A DNA stretch of 32,641 nt from Symbiodinium natans (lineage: Eukaryota; Sar; Dinophyceae; Suessiales; Symbiodiniaceae): positions 642,900 through 675,540 of the forward strand of contig CAJNDS010002099.1 of the NCBI GenBank assembly GCA_905221605.1, written 5' to 3'. The translations under genes were made by a program, and so were the position numbers. The notes under the pieces were generated by a model, which saw only the letters and a list, made by a program, of their open reading frames with translations, was not told the DNA's origin and ran no database searches. This document shows, in pieces, positions 1-10,226 of the stretch (position 1 is its first letter; the number at the start of each line of letters is the position of its first letter).

Positions 1-1123
1 CCTGCAGATCAGCCGTATGCCGTGCATGTGCATGGCAACCCCAAACCCCAAGACCCAAAGTGTAGACCCCTCCTTGTCCACAGGCTGGCATGGTGTCGCC
101 CTCGGCCAGATCACAGGCAGTCGTTGAAATGACCAAAAGCCTGGAACACCAAACTTTAGACAAAAGCGCTAAGCCACAAACCCCAAACTTTCCTGAAACC
201 TGGAACCCAAATCGCAAGCCATCAGCTCTGAAACCGTTTCATCGTGACAGGCTGGCGGCTCGCCTTCTCTGCCGGCATCGCCATCGGCCAACTCACGGGC
301 ACACGGCTCAGGGTTTGGGGTTGAGGGTTGGGAGCTTGAAAGGCCAAAGCTCTCCAAATTGGGATCGTGTAGGCCAAGCCTTGCGAACCGCAGCAAGGTA
401 ACCCTAAACCCCGAGACCCGAGCTGTAAACCCTTGTCCACAGGCTGGCGGCATGGTGTCGCCGTCGGCCAGATCACAGGCAGTCGTTGAAACAACCAAAT
501 GCCCGCAACACATACCTCGAACCCAAATCGCAAGCCACAAGCCGTGAAACCCAAGCCCAACATCGTGTGCACGCCCCTGACAAAACAGTACCGCTCACGG
601 CCCAGGCCCTCAATCCCAAACCAAGACTTTGCTGTGAGCTGCAAAGCACAAACCCCCCTCCCACAGGCTGGCGGTTCGCCTTCTGTGCCGCCATCGCCGT
701 CGGCCAATTCACGGGCACGCGGCTCAGGGTTTGGGGTTGAGGGCTGGGGTTTCAGACCAAATTTCCTAAATCTCTTACGCTTCGGACTTTTTTCATTGCA
801 AAGCCTTCTGAATCTCTGAGCCCGCACATCAGCCACAGTGTGGCTGATCTTTCAGCACGGATAGGCCCTGAACGTCCCTAAACCTAAGATGTAGCCGTGA
901 AACCCCGCAAGCCAGGCTGGCAGCAAGCATGCCCTGCGGTCGCCATCGGCTAAGTCGCAGGCTACGGATCCAAATGCTCGGAATCCCGTAGGAAAGGTAT
1001 TCAGTGACCCCTGCCTTTGGCCCCTTTTAGCCCCCTAGACAGCCCTGGAAGCCATTCTACAGCCCTTGAAAAGACAACTGAGGTCTTATCCTCACCCTTC
1101 CACGTGTTTGGTCTACTTCGTAG
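1..1123. other. Non-coding, telomere-like and element-rich
   Basis: Dominated by CCCTAAACC/ACCCCAAACC-like words and six copies of the dispersed element. ORFs on both strands are built from these repeats. I see no convincing exon. Confidence 0.5.
77..745 (+). repeat. Imperfect tandem duplication of a ~300-bp module
   Basis: The module at about 77-340 recurs at about 436-745. Each unit has a first element copy with CATGGTGTCGCC, then a stretch containing AACCCAAATCGCAAGCCA, then a second copy ending CACGGCTCAGGGTTTGGGG or CGCGGCTCAGGGTTTGGGG. The units have diverged by many substitutions and small indels. Confidence 0.65.
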
Positions 1124-1170
1124 CGCCAGCGCGTTCTTCAGCTTTGGCGCGCCGTGCAGCCCGAAACCTC
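1124..1170 (+). CDS. Possible small exon, unknown protein
   Basis: After the acceptor TTCGTAG an open frame reads RQRVLQLWRAVQPETS, and a GT at 1171 could be the donor. The helical composition differs from the repeat-derived frames around it. No neighbour confirms the phase. Function unknown. Confidence 0.2.
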
Positions 1171-1829
1171 GTCCCTTCTAGGCCTCCAGCCCGGTTCTTG
1201 GCGTCTCGCTCCGCCACAGTCTGGCGCAGCACCCACGCTCGTTGCTACCGAGTAGAGGAGCCCAAACAGATCAAACCTAGAGGTTACGACCGAGCGGCTC
1301 GAGCGAGGAAAACTTAGTGACCCGAACCCGCAGGTTGTAGGCCATAAGCCCCAAAACCACTCCACAGGCTGGCACGCCCACGCCACTGTCGCCGTCGGCC
1401 AAGTCGCAGGCTACGGGGACACTTGCGGCCATCCCCAATCCCAAGCAGCCCAAGCGCAACTGAACCTTTCAAACCTCCAAAGCACCAAACCAGATAACAT
1501 AACCCGACCTGAACAGTCGAAGCTGGTTATCGTGCTCTTTAAACAGTCCGGGGATTTATATGGCTTTCCTCGGGAGGAGATTGCAAATTTAAAAGGGATC
1601 CATACGATTTGGAAAGGGATGAGGTTCCATGCGTCTCAAAGGGATCCAGGATCCACGCAGTTTATTTGAAGTTACAAGGGATCCATATGGTTTTTCGAAA
1701 TCCAGCGCGGGGCCAGGACATTGAAGCGGGGCCCAAAACAGTGCCTGTTATTCGAGGTTGGGCTGGCTCCTGGACCATCCCTTTGCCGGGTTGATGGAGA
1801 CAATGTTTTTTAACATGTGTCTTTTTCAG

Positions 1830-1953
1830 TGGATGTCGGGTTTTTCGGGGTCTTGGAAAGAAGGCCTGCAAGATTCAGAGGCCCGGCCTTTAAGCCGCGA
1901 GGCCAGGGCATCGGTTTCAAGTTGGCTTCAAAAGTGGAAAGGTCTCTTTCCAC
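1830..1953 (+). CDS. Possible exon, unknown protein
   Basis: A strong acceptor (GTGTCTTTTTCAG, ending at 1829) opens a frame with EGLQDSEARPLSREARAS and then SVSSWLQKWKGLFPHG, closing at a TAG. Possible donors lie within the last ~50 nt. A second frame is also open, so the reading is provisional. Confidence 0.3.
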
Positions 1954-2330
1954 ACGGGTAGATGCTCTCCGTCCCAAACCAAGAAACCCTAAACCCTGAG
2001 CCCTGTCTCCCAAACCCTCAGGCCTCGCCCTGAACTTCCCTATCATGCTAGACCCGCCCTCGACCCCTCCACAGGCCAGTGGCCGGTCGGTACCGCCATC
2101 GCCGTCGGCCAAGTCACAGGCAATGGGGCACTTAACCTTAAAGGTCCTAAACCTCAAGCCGCCATCTCCGGACGCCCAAAGGGCCTCCGCAGCCTCCCCC
2201 TCTCAAGGCGTTTCAGAAGCTTTGAGGATCAGGGCCCTTTGCATGTCCGTTTAGGGCTTGGCTGGTGCCACTCAATTTCGTTTTCAGGGTCATGCCGAGC
2301 CTTGATTCACCGGAATTCACCGTCTCCAAG

Positions 2331-5300
2331 TCTGCTCTGCGCTGCGGCTGGAGCCCATCGGCTGCGCCAGTCGGCTACGCCAGCAGCTCGAAGCCTCGTC
2401 TCTACTCTCGCAACTGCCCTGCGAAGTACGCTCCATAGACTTAAATCCCAAACCCTGACCTCAAAAATGCTCAACCCCCAAACCCACAACCCCAAGCCCT
2501 TCCCACAGGTTGGCGGCTCGCCTTCTTTGCCGCCCTCGCCATCGGCCAGGTCTCATGCCCAGGCGTCGGCGGTTTCGGAGATGGCCAACGAGGCTCAGGG
2601 ATGTGGGGATGTTTCGGGTAGGATTAGGGCCACCGCCTCCAATAGGGATTCTATGCTTCAATGTGGATTTATTTGTTCTGCATTCGGTATATGAAAATGG
2701 GACCAATTCGTGTGCGTAGAAAGAGCTTTGCTGACCGGAGAGTTGTGCTTGGGGTTCTTGTTGACCGGGCTTCTGCAAGCTACCCTGGCTGCGCGGGTAA
2801 ACAAGCGTAGGGTTCGACGCCGCGCCCTGCCAGGGCCAGCTTTAATATTCCCTATTCACTCGTTCAGGGACGCGTTGCTCAGGCCACTGAACATGTTAAC
2901 GGTCAACGTAAGTCGAAGGTTACAATTCTCGGAGACAGCACACTTGCCACCTCGCATTCTTGTGGAACAGTTGTGAACGAACAGTCACGAGATAAAGCTT
3001 GGGCGTGTGGAAGCCAAGCGGCTATATAGATTTGCCGTAGGAAATGAGATCCGGTCCCTTACAGCACTAGGTGGCTTCGGCAGGCATGCCCGCGCTAGTC
3101 TGCCGAGCTGTCGTTGCACTGGGTGCCAGCTCGCACCTCTACAGCGCTAAAGCCAGAAAGACTCCGATATCCTTATGCCCTCCAAGGCTGAACCCAAACC
3201 CTAAATTCTATCCTGTGCTCCAAGCCCCTTTTTTGTCTGCGGAAGGCAGCCTTCGAAGCTGTTCCAGCAACTGAGGCGCTTCGTTTGGAGGGTTGTGGGT
3301 TTGTAGTGTCCAAGCGGGTTTTGGATTTAGAGCCTCGTGTTTTTCGGCGACTACACAGGTCTCGCTGGGTGTTGAGTCCGATTCACAAGCTTGGAATGTT
3401 TTCCATTATTTGCTCACCACGAACCCGAAAGCAGAGAGCTAAGCCCTTGAGCCTTCAGAAGCCCTGAACAACATCAATCAGAACCCTCTGCTAGACTTAA
3501 GACCCACGGAAGCATGTGCCCCCCTGCATCGAAAGCAACATGCGCAGCCCCAGCCCCGACAAAGTCTTCTGATTCCGTCTGATTCCCCGAAGGCTTGTAA
3601 GCCTGTAGATTTGCTTGATGCATTCGAGGATAAGACCTCGCCGATGGGACGAGCCTGAACTCGTGCAGAAGCCCTCCGAAGCCCTCCCAACTAGGAGGGT
3701 TGCGTAGGGGGTTGTAACTCCCTAATTGGCCAGTCAAGTTCTGTCAACATCCCCTACCAAATCATGAAAGCCATCCCAGACTCTGGCTGGGCAAAGGTGG
3801 CCCCTGCTTTCAAGGAATGCAAGCGCTGAAGCGCTGAAGCGCTGAAGCTGAAGCGCTCGAAGTTTGTTGCAACCAGAAAGCAGCAAAAGAAGTGGCGAAC
3901 GCCGGGCACAGCCTTGCCGAAGGCCCAAAGCCAAAGGCTTTTCAGGCAGACACGGCCCACCCTACTCTACACATGGACTACTTGGTACGAAATTGGGTTC
4001 TTGTTGCTCTTGTAGGGAAGTGCCCATTGTTGAGGGGGGAGGGCCTTAGGTTCGGGGACACAAGCTTCTCGAACCCTCTCCACAGGCGGGCGGCCCGCCT
4101 TCTTTGCCGCCCTCGCCAGCGAGGTCGCAGGCCCAGGCATCGGCGGCTTCGGAGATGGCCAAGGAGGCTCCCTGGGTTACGGGCTTAATGGGGCTGTTCA
4201 AAGGTTCCAGGCCTTCTAAGCTTCTGCTGTTTCACAATTTTTCGTGGGCTACGGAACAAGAACGTTATGCTCAAGTGCACGAGCCTTGGGCTGCTTTCGC
4301 AACGTGTTCTCTTAGAGGAGGTTATACGAAGCCGGGGCCCAGACATTTTGAGAATCGGAAGCTGGAAGCTCCAGACTTTTGAGGGCCAGGACTGAAGGCA
4401 ATTTGGCCTTATGCTGTTCGTGTGTTTGGCCCAGCCCCGAAACCCTTGCACCCCGAACGCCCACGGGAAATGCCATAATGCACCCCCGCTTTTTTAAGAT
4501 CCCCCAAGTCCCCCAATGCCCTTCAAAACCCTAAGCTTTGAGGAGGCGGGCTCCAGCGACTTCCCAGCGGCCATCGAGGCCCAGTGGCCCCCTCATAGTT
4601 CAAGCCTGTAGGCCGATAGAGGGACCTGATGGTAGTTTGAGTTCTCCCCAACCCCTCAACGAAAAAGCGGAGTTTTGTTGCAGGAGGCATTCGGGCCCTA
4701 AAAGAACCCCAAGTCAACGTAGAGGAAGCATGCCTCAGCAAGACCGAGGCTTATGTGGTCTGGGCATCCTGAACAGGTTCACCCGCCCAACGTCCCCCCA
4801 AGCCCAAACTCTGAAGTTTGTCAGGGTCCCAGATTTTTTGAATCGCAAAATCTTCCCGGGAGGCGCCGCTGCCTCTGTCCCTGGCGGAGGAGGAGGAAGC
4901 CGAGGAGGCGGCTGAGGGCACCAACGAGGACCGGGGCCTCTGAAAGCCTGTTGTCCTTCTTGTTGATGCCTTCAACGTCAGGAATTACTGACAGAGGTTG
5001 CTTTGCCAGGGGTCTTCGATCGGATGCTCGATCCACCTATCGCTTTGCTTGTTTGGGGTCAATTAAATGTCAGGGACGAAGTCGTGGGCGTAGACCTAGC
5101 CCGAAAGCGATTCTGCATGAAGCCCCCGTCGAAAGCAGCATTCGGTCCTAAACCCCCGAAACCGTAAACTCTGCACTTCGGCGTAGGCGATTGCGCTCCT
5201 GCCTTCTCCCAAGTCGGAGGTCCGCGGCTTAGAGGTCCACCCCGAACGCGGAACCCCAAAAACCCTGAATTTCGGGAACACTAGGCTTGGGGGATCTCTC

Positions 5301-6618
5301 ATGCCGTATGAGACACGACATAACTTCTACTGAGAGCCCAAGAGCCGTGTGCCTAGGGATGCCCTAGGTCATAATGAAGACGCCTGTTTTTTTGACGTCA
5401 CTTTCCTGATTTCCCTGTGTTTGGGAATAATGCCCCATGTCATGGCCATGGCAAGTATCCCCGAGGGCACTTTTACCCTGCCCGCCCCCCCCCCTCCGAC
5501 GTTGAAATCCACGCTTTTTTCAAGGGGGTGGGGAAGCAATCTGCAGAATGCCTGGACCCTAAACCCCTGCTCCCCGAAACCTCTTAAACCGTAGGCCTAA
5601 GCGCCTAAACCCCTAAGAGTCCAAGGCATATACTAGGGAAGTAGGAGCTGTTACGGGACTATGAGGGCACCTGATACCTAGCACCGAAGAGCCAGCGCGG
5701 TCAGGGAGCCCTAAACCCCAGGGTTTGGTGGTTTTGAGCGTTGAGGGCTGGTCGGCTTTCTCAGGTACCCTGCGAGATACAGCCCTACAAGGCTTTTGTC
5801 GTAGGTTTTGGCCGAGATATGCCGAGATCACGGCAAAGCCCAGCACCCCCCAAGCGCTGAATTAAGCCCCGAAACTCTTGTTGCCCCAGTTCCTCCACGA
5901 AAACGCTCAGCCAGGGGGCCTATTTATCTGAAGCCTCTAGCCGCAAACCCCGCCTAAAGGCCGCCACCGTCACCCAGATTGCGGAACTGCGACTTAGCCT
6001 GTCTGTCGAGTTTACTCTAAGTGGTTCCATGTTGGCTTAGGCTTTCTCGAAGCCCTCACTACAACGCTCACTCCCACATCTCAACCACGGATTCCCTGAT
6101 CCGGTGCTGAAAGTTCTATGAATCATGAATTTTTTTGTTTGGACCCACACTCGACCCTAAGACTAAGGCCCGAGAGCCCGAAGGCCCTGTTGAGCTTTTT
6201 TGGACCTCAAAGGTCCACAGTCACGCACGGCAGGGTTCAGTTCCTCCTGGTTGCATGACTTTGGGCCTACGTTGGGCCTGAGAACTGCCGATGCAGACCT
6301 CAGCATGCAGTCATGTCCGATCAGCTCGAAAATACAGAAACCCGAAGCCTTCATAGGCGCTGTCTTTTCAATTACAGGCCATCTCCAAGTGCTAGACACA
6401 AAAAAAACACTCCAAACCAAGAGGCTCCGTGCGTCCGGCTTGCAAGTTCCGTGTTTCAGGGTCGTAGTTGTTTAGGCTCTTCCAGACTTCTGCTTTTTTG
6501 GCAGACTTTCGCTGATACTCCCCGAGCCAATCCCAGGCCCTCCGCAGACGAAGCAGAGGCCGATGCCTTCGCGCGCCGCTTCCGGCAGCTGCGGGCGGTG
6601 GCGCGGCTCATGAATTGA
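2331..6618 (+). CDS. Multi-exon gene, unknown protein (model G1)
   Basis: Best segments: 2331-2425 (contains ASRLRQQLEASSLLSQLPCE, donor GTACGC), 2646-2796 (GPIRVRRKSFADRRVVLG, donor GTAAAC), 4863-4940 (acidic AEEEEAEEAAEGTNED), 4982-5089 or 5127 (VFDRMLDPPIALLVWGQL then RDEVVGVDL), 5765-5800 (VPCEIQPYKAFV, donor GTAGGT), 5978-6020 (IAELRLSLSVEFTL), 6378-6452 and 6548-6618 (DAFARRFRQLRAVARL, stop TGA). Phases match for 2425 to 2646 and through the last four exons. Other links are incomplete and an exon is probably missing between 2796 and 4863. The fifth segment faintly recalls the end of a C2 domain (hydrophobic-VW...RDE-hydrophobic-G), but I would not name it. Introns carry dispersed elements and decayed telomere-like repeats. 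Confidence 0.45.
3246..3291 (+). CDS. Possible 46-nt exon within G1
   Basis: AG then AAFEAVPATEALRLE then a GTTGTG donor, phase 0 in and 1 out. It fits the orientation of G1, but its incoming phase does not match the exon ending at 2796. Confidence 0.3.
3820..3862 (+). repeat. GCGCTGAA octamer tandem repeat
   Basis: About four imperfect units of GCGCTGAA, followed by GCTGAAGCGCTCGAAG. Confidence 0.8.
4211..4320 (+). CDS. Possible exon within G1
   Basis: An open frame after TTCCAG contains LGLLSQRVLLEE before a GTTATA donor; the frame stays open to IRSRGPDILRIGSWKLQ. A second frame here is also open (ERYAQVHEPWAAFATCS), so the choice is uncertain. Confidence 0.25.
5150..5764. other. Probable intron or spacer
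   Basis: Mostly C-strand telomere-like words (CCCTAAACCCC, CCCCGAAACC). A hydrophobic ORF around 5380-5480 (DVTFLISLCLGIMPH) lacks clear splice sites and is not annotated as coding. Confidence 0.3.
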
Positions 6619-6980
6619 ATGGGGGCAGTTCTGGGCGTGGAGGTTTCTGTATAGCCTCATTTCTCGACGAAGCTCCCGTTTTGGGGTCCCCTCAATACAA
6701 CATGGGTTTTCAAACAAATATGGGTCGTTTTGATAGTTCCAGTCAGAAAATAAGGTTTTCTGTAAGGTTAGAAGCCCGCGCGCTGCCACTTTTGGTTCCT
6801 TTCAAGCCGAGCCGAGGAGCAGGAGGCTGAGCAGCAGAGGTCGCGCCTCGGCCGCAAAGGGGCCGCTTGTGGACAGATTTCGCTTGCAAAGGGTTTACTT
6901 AGGGCTTAGGGTTTCGGAGCCCTAGGCTTCAAGACCCTGAGCCCTAAGCCCTACAGCAAGCCACAAGAACCCCAAAACCG
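6619..6980. other. Possible 3' region of G1 plus telomere-like spacer
   Basis: Follows the TGA at 6616-6618. Contains GGGTTTACTTAGGGCTTAGG and CCTGAGCCCTAAGCCC, decayed telomere-like words of opposite polarity. A 71-codon ORF here has no splice or homology support. Confidence 0.3.
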
Positions 6981-7158
6981 ATGCATAGGTCTGCACTGTC
7001 ACAGGAGCAGCGTGCAGAGCAGAATCTGCACACTCGCCATGGTGACGAGTGGCAGACCATCATTCCTTGCCACGGCTGCCACACCACGATTGAGACCCCA
7101 TTAGCTTCTCGGAGTGACGGACATTCGTCACATCCAGAACTTCCTTCGAAAAAAGATG
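6981..7158 (+). CDS. Candidate first exon, unknown protein
   Basis: An ATG opens 59 codons that include RSALSQEQRAEQNLHTRHGD and EWQTIIPCHGCHTTIE, a single CxxC pair in a polar context, and end at a GTATCA donor. It lies just after the proposed end of G1 and ahead of more plus-strand exons. The outgoing phase (1) does not match the next exon, so an exon may be missing. Confidence 0.35.
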
Positions 7159-7306
7159 GTATCAGGGGGTGGTGTTCTTGAGGCTTGTGGGCGTTTGTTG
7201 CTCACAAGCCGTTCGTTTTCAATTCCGGGTGAAGGGTTCAGAGTTCAGGAGAGCCATTCGGGTTGAGGGTCCCGGGTGGACCCTGTGACGCCTGGCGCCC
7301 CTGCAG

Positions 7307-7417
7307 CTCCAGGGCAGCGACCAGCAGCTTGTCCAAGTTGCTCAACGACGACTCGCCGGGGTCCCAGAGAGTGCTTCGAGCTTATCACAAGAGGCTTTTG
7401 GGGAATGCTTACCCGGT
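7307..7417 (+). CDS. Internal exon, unknown protein
   Basis: The acceptor CGCCCCTGCAG is followed by a 37-codon frame containing LQGSDQQLVQVAQRRLAGV and SASSLSQEAFGECLPG, then a GTACCC donor in phase 0. Composition is clearly unlike the surrounding G-rich DNA. Confidence 0.4.
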
Positions 7418-7602
7418 GTACCCTCCTTGGAGCTGTTCGAGCCTTCTTAGACCTTAGGTCGGTGGTTTGGGGGTATGTTTGAAGTTGCCAGGCTCGAGAG
7501 GCTCAAGGTATCAAGTGTTGCTCGCGGGCGTGGGGGGGTTCGGGGGCCATGGGATCGGGCAGGTTGTCCGCCTGCGGCGCGCCCCGCCGGGTTGTGGGGG
7601 TG

Positions 7603-7830
7603 TGTCTCTTTCTCTCGCTCTCTCGCTCTCTCGCTCTCTCGCTCTCTCGCTCTCTCGCTCTCTCGCTCTCTCGCTCTCTCGCTCTCTCTCTCTCTCTCTC
7701 TCGCTCGCGCTCCCTCTCTCTCTCTCTCTTTCTCTCTCTCGCCCTCTCTATCTCTCTATCTCTCTGTCTCTCCCTTTCTTTCTTTCTTTCTTTCTTCCTT
7801 CTTTTTTTATATTTCTTTCTTTTGCCTGGT
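7603..7830 (+). repeat. CT-rich microsatellite
   Basis: About nine CTCTCGCT-type octamers, then (CT)n, CTCTAT variants, (TTTC)n and a T-rich tail. It produces Ser/Leu/Arg and Arg/Glu ORFs in several frames, which I treat as artefacts. Confidence 0.95.
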
Positions 7831-7967
7831 TGAGACTTCAAGGCCCGAGGGCCCTACAAACGAACTCCTAGGTTCCGGGATTGGAGTCCCCTAAATACGG
7901 AGCAGAACTCCTGCTGTGTGTAAATGGCGACCCAGGTAGGGTTTACACAGTAGCACGGTTTTTGCAG

Positions 7968-8421
7968 ATGGCCGAGGCAAGAGCAGCTGGAGGAGTCCTT
8001 CTTGTCGAACTACATTCTGATTCCAGGGATCGTTTGTGGTTTGAGGCCTCAAGAACTTTGGACTTACATAAGCCCCCTCCACTTCAGCCACAAACTTCAT
8101 GCCCCAAGCGCAGCTTCAGGCTCCCAATCTGGCCGGTAAACTGGGTGGACTCGATCCCCTTAAGCCCTGAATCCCCGCGCCAGGACGACAAGGGTCACGA
8201 AGTGATGGGTGTGAACGCGCGCATCCTCCAGGAGGTCCCTGGATTTGCTTCTCAGGGGGTGGGGTTGTCCAAGTGCTTTGAGGTTCAGGGCAAGTTCAGG
8301 GAGCATTTTAGGACTTCTTTCCGCGGGATGGCTCAACAGTGAAAGGTTCTGCATGGGGTCACGGAAGAGCTCGCTGAGCTCGCTTTTATTTCTCTCAAGC
8401 TTCGGCAGGATTCTCGCAAGG
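7968..8421 (+). CDS. Exon cluster, unknown protein (part of G2)
   Basis: Segments: 7968-8031 (QEQLEESFLSNYILIPGI, acceptor GGTTTTTGCAG), 8088-8135 (NFMPQAQLQAPNLA, donor GTAAAC), 8184-8234 (DDKGHEVMGVNARILQE) and 8346-8421 (VLHGVTEELAELAFISLKLR). The last two match in phase across a 111-bp intron; the others do not yet join cleanly. The sequence is helical and charged. I do not recognise the family. Confidence 0.4.
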
Positions 8422-8550
8422 GTTTTGGAGTCGATAAACTCTGCAGCCCTAGACTCAGAGCCTGCAAAGCCAGCAACCCGTAGCACCCTTTTCGTGGTTC
8501 TCGACCTGCTAAACTGTAAGCAGAGCTGAACACCCGCTCTTGGAACTCAG

Positions 8551-8647
8551 ATGCCTGGCCCCAGCCAAGGTTCGGGCATCCCCGGCTGGCCCAGACGACC
8601 TGGAGCACGTGGAGCTCCTGACCAAGAAAAAAAATGTGCAGTTCAGG
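8551..8647 (+). CDS. Internal exon, unknown protein
   Basis: A 97-nt open segment contains LAPAKVRASPAGPDDLEHVE then LLTKKKNVQF, with a GTTTCG donor. Its phase does not match 8421, so either boundary may be off. Confidence 0.35.
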
Positions 8648-8833
8648 GTTTCGGGTTGCCTAAGCTCCCAAAGTACCCCAAAATCCCAGGCCTTTAGCCC
8701 CAAAAGAGTAATTTCAGATTGTTGCCATTTTTGTACGCGCAAGGATGGGGGGCCCGGTGGGGCCCAGACCTTCCATCAATGCAGCATTCAGGGGAACCCT
8801 TGTCCCTCTGTGTAAATGTGTGTCAAACCCCAG

Positions 8834-9225
8834 CTGTGTTTTTGTTTGGCTCCGAGTCGGCCACCGTGATTACGGCGTGTAGCCGAGAGGTCGGAAGTGA
8901 GTGAGTGAGTCCCGGGCCCGCGACGGCGCAGCAAAAACAAACTAAAGAACCGTTGTCCCGAAAGGGTCTTCGAGACAAGTTTAAGACTTCGCGAATTTCT
9001 GGTAACATAGATCACGAAATCCATCACACCATCCATCATGCCATCCATCCATGCATCGACAACCTTTTCGAAGGTCGCCTCCGCTGAAAACCCTCGCCAC
9101 GCTTCCCGCAATATTGTGGTCAGCGTGGTCAATACCTGCCGCCAACAGCGAAAAGGGGAACCGATGTGGTCGAAGCGATCAACCTGTCAGCAAAGTTCAA
9201 ATATGAGAAACCCTACTCAAGACTC
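8834..9225 (+). CDS. Three phase-matched exons, unknown protein
   Basis: Exons 8834-8889 (VFLFGSESATVITACSRE), 8932-9001 (QKQTKEPLSRKGLRDKFKTS) and 9149-9225 (DVVEAINLSAKFKYEKPYSR) join across introns of 42 and 147 bp, with phases 0 and 1 agreeing on both sides. The last donor is GTAAGA. The product is strongly basic. An alternative acceptor gives the third exon a longer N-terminal part. Family not recognised. Confidence 0.5.
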
Positions 9226-9329
9226 GTAAGATCTACCGAAAGTGTAAACGTAGGCAGGCCCAAGACCCCAAGACCAAACCCTAGAACCCTTCACAGCCTC
9301 TCAATGCTTCAGCTCCCCTGAAAATTCAG

Positions 9330-9640
9330 GTTGCTGGGAGGGGACGCAGGTGCTTATTTGGGCAAACTGGTAATTCCACACAGCCATCAAATGCCTTGGG
9401 GTTCGCGTTGGCTTGATAGGAGGCCCCAAGCCAACCCAGCAAACCCTTCACCCTGAAGCCCTGGCAGAAAGCTCGTGGCTTTGGGGTTCTAAAGGTTTGG
9501 TTTCAAGCGGTCGCCTGAGAAGGCACCCAAAACGCTCGAATTCCTTAGAAACCCGAAATGTGCTAAGCACATCAAACCAAATTTAGGTTCAATCTGGGCG
9601 AGCCTGCGCAGCAGCGCCACTCGGAGCGTTGGGATATGAG
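9330..9640 (+). CDS. Two possible exons, unknown protein
   Basis: 9330-9369 reads LLGGDAGAYLGKL with donor GTAATT. 9587-9640 reads FNLGEPAQQRHSERWDM with donor GTCTTC. Both have AG acceptors but their phases do not match each other, so an exon or boundary is missing. Confidence 0.3.
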
Positions 9641-10178
9641 GTCTTCCCCAGTTTTGGCACTGTGAAGTGGGCCCTCAACCCCAGTCACCTTGAATGAAGC
9701 GGAACCCCAGAACCAACCCCCACGAACCCTAGGTTTTCGAGTAGGGTTTCCAGCTCGAGGTTTGTTAGGGTCTGCAGTCTGCCTACTACTAGAACTGTTC
9801 ATAGAAATAGGGGCATCGGTGTAAAGCTTAACCCGTCGATCCTGGAACATTCAGAGGTTCGACTGGGAATGCGCGCTTACACCCCAGCCCGAAGCTTTGA
9901 GAGCAGTCCCAGCTTCCACACGCCAGCCAGCCCCAACCCCCCAAAACAGTTCTAGATTTAGGCTTTACCCTAAACAATCCTAACCCCTAATTTAGGCTTT
10001 TTTACCCTAAACAATCCTAAGCCCCCAAATCCCTAAAATTGCGGGGTGCGCTCAACCAAAACAGCCAGAGAGAGCATCCAGGTAAGCGGCAGGTCTGGGA
10101 TCACCGAGGGCGCCTTGGCAGCGCCCTCTCTACTACCCCCCTAAACCCCCTCCACCCCCTGGCTTTTACATTAGGGGG
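9641..10178. other. Telomere-like spacer before the TTTAGGG tract
   Basis: Decayed C-strand heptamers, the direct repeat at 9956-10020, and an excellent isolated donor (CATCCAG/GTAAGC at 10080) whose exon could be LRGALNQNSQREHP. Not enough to annotate an exon. Confidence 0.35.
9956..10020 (+). repeat. Direct repeat containing telomere-like words
   Basis: ATTTAGGCTTTACCCTAAAC at 9956 recurs at 9990 with three extra T residues; both copies continue into CAATCCTAA. Each unit holds a G-strand word (TTTAGG) and a C-strand word (CCCTAAA), so it is partly self-complementary. Confidence 0.85.
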
Positions 10179-10226
10179 TTTAGGGTTTAGGGTTTAGGGT
10201 TTAGGGTTTAGGGTTTAGGGTTTAGG
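10179..10226 (+). repeat. Interstitial telomere tract (TTTAGGG)6
   Basis: Six perfect TTTAGGG heptamers and a partial seventh. About 40 bp upstream lies C-rich CCCCCCTAAACCCCCTCC, so opposite strands face each other. This is the only run of more than three perfect TTTAGGG units in the window. Confidence 0.97.

Larger units (their letters stand above)
77..4160 (+). repeat. Dispersed ~50-bp GC-rich element, nine copies
   Basis: Nine related copies lie at about 77-119, 247-300, 436-480, 660-716, 912-962, 1361-1413, 2067-2122, 2502-2555 and 4079-4134. The consensus begins CCACAGGCTGGCGGC, has a core CGCCATCGCCGTCGGCCA and ends AGTCACAGGC, so most copies start and end with the same CACAGGC-like word. 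Many contain an internal GGCGGC/GCCGCC inverted pair. All have the same orientation and none overlaps a proposed exon. On the minus strand the core reads as Leu-Ala-Asp-Gly-Asp, which creates repetitive spurious ORFs. It could be a short non-autonomous mobile element or an intron-derived repeat; the sequence does not decide. Confidence 0.8.

Noticed and set aside
169-836. Minus-strand ORFs with repeated Leu-Ala-Asp-Gly-Asp
   Set aside because: The shared peptide comes from the dispersed element, whose copies lie in otherwise non-coding DNA.
7467-7894. Three overlapping 94-139-codon plus ORFs and a 112-codon minus ORF
   Set aside because: They are translations of the CTCTCGCT/CT microsatellite in different frames (Ser-Leu-Arg or Arg-Glu runs).
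8720-8750. Possible dinoflagellate spliced-leader relic (GCCATTTTTG...CAAG)
   Set aside because: Only a partial match to the 22-nt leader and not at a gene start; similar short matches at 16388 and 17464 also fail.
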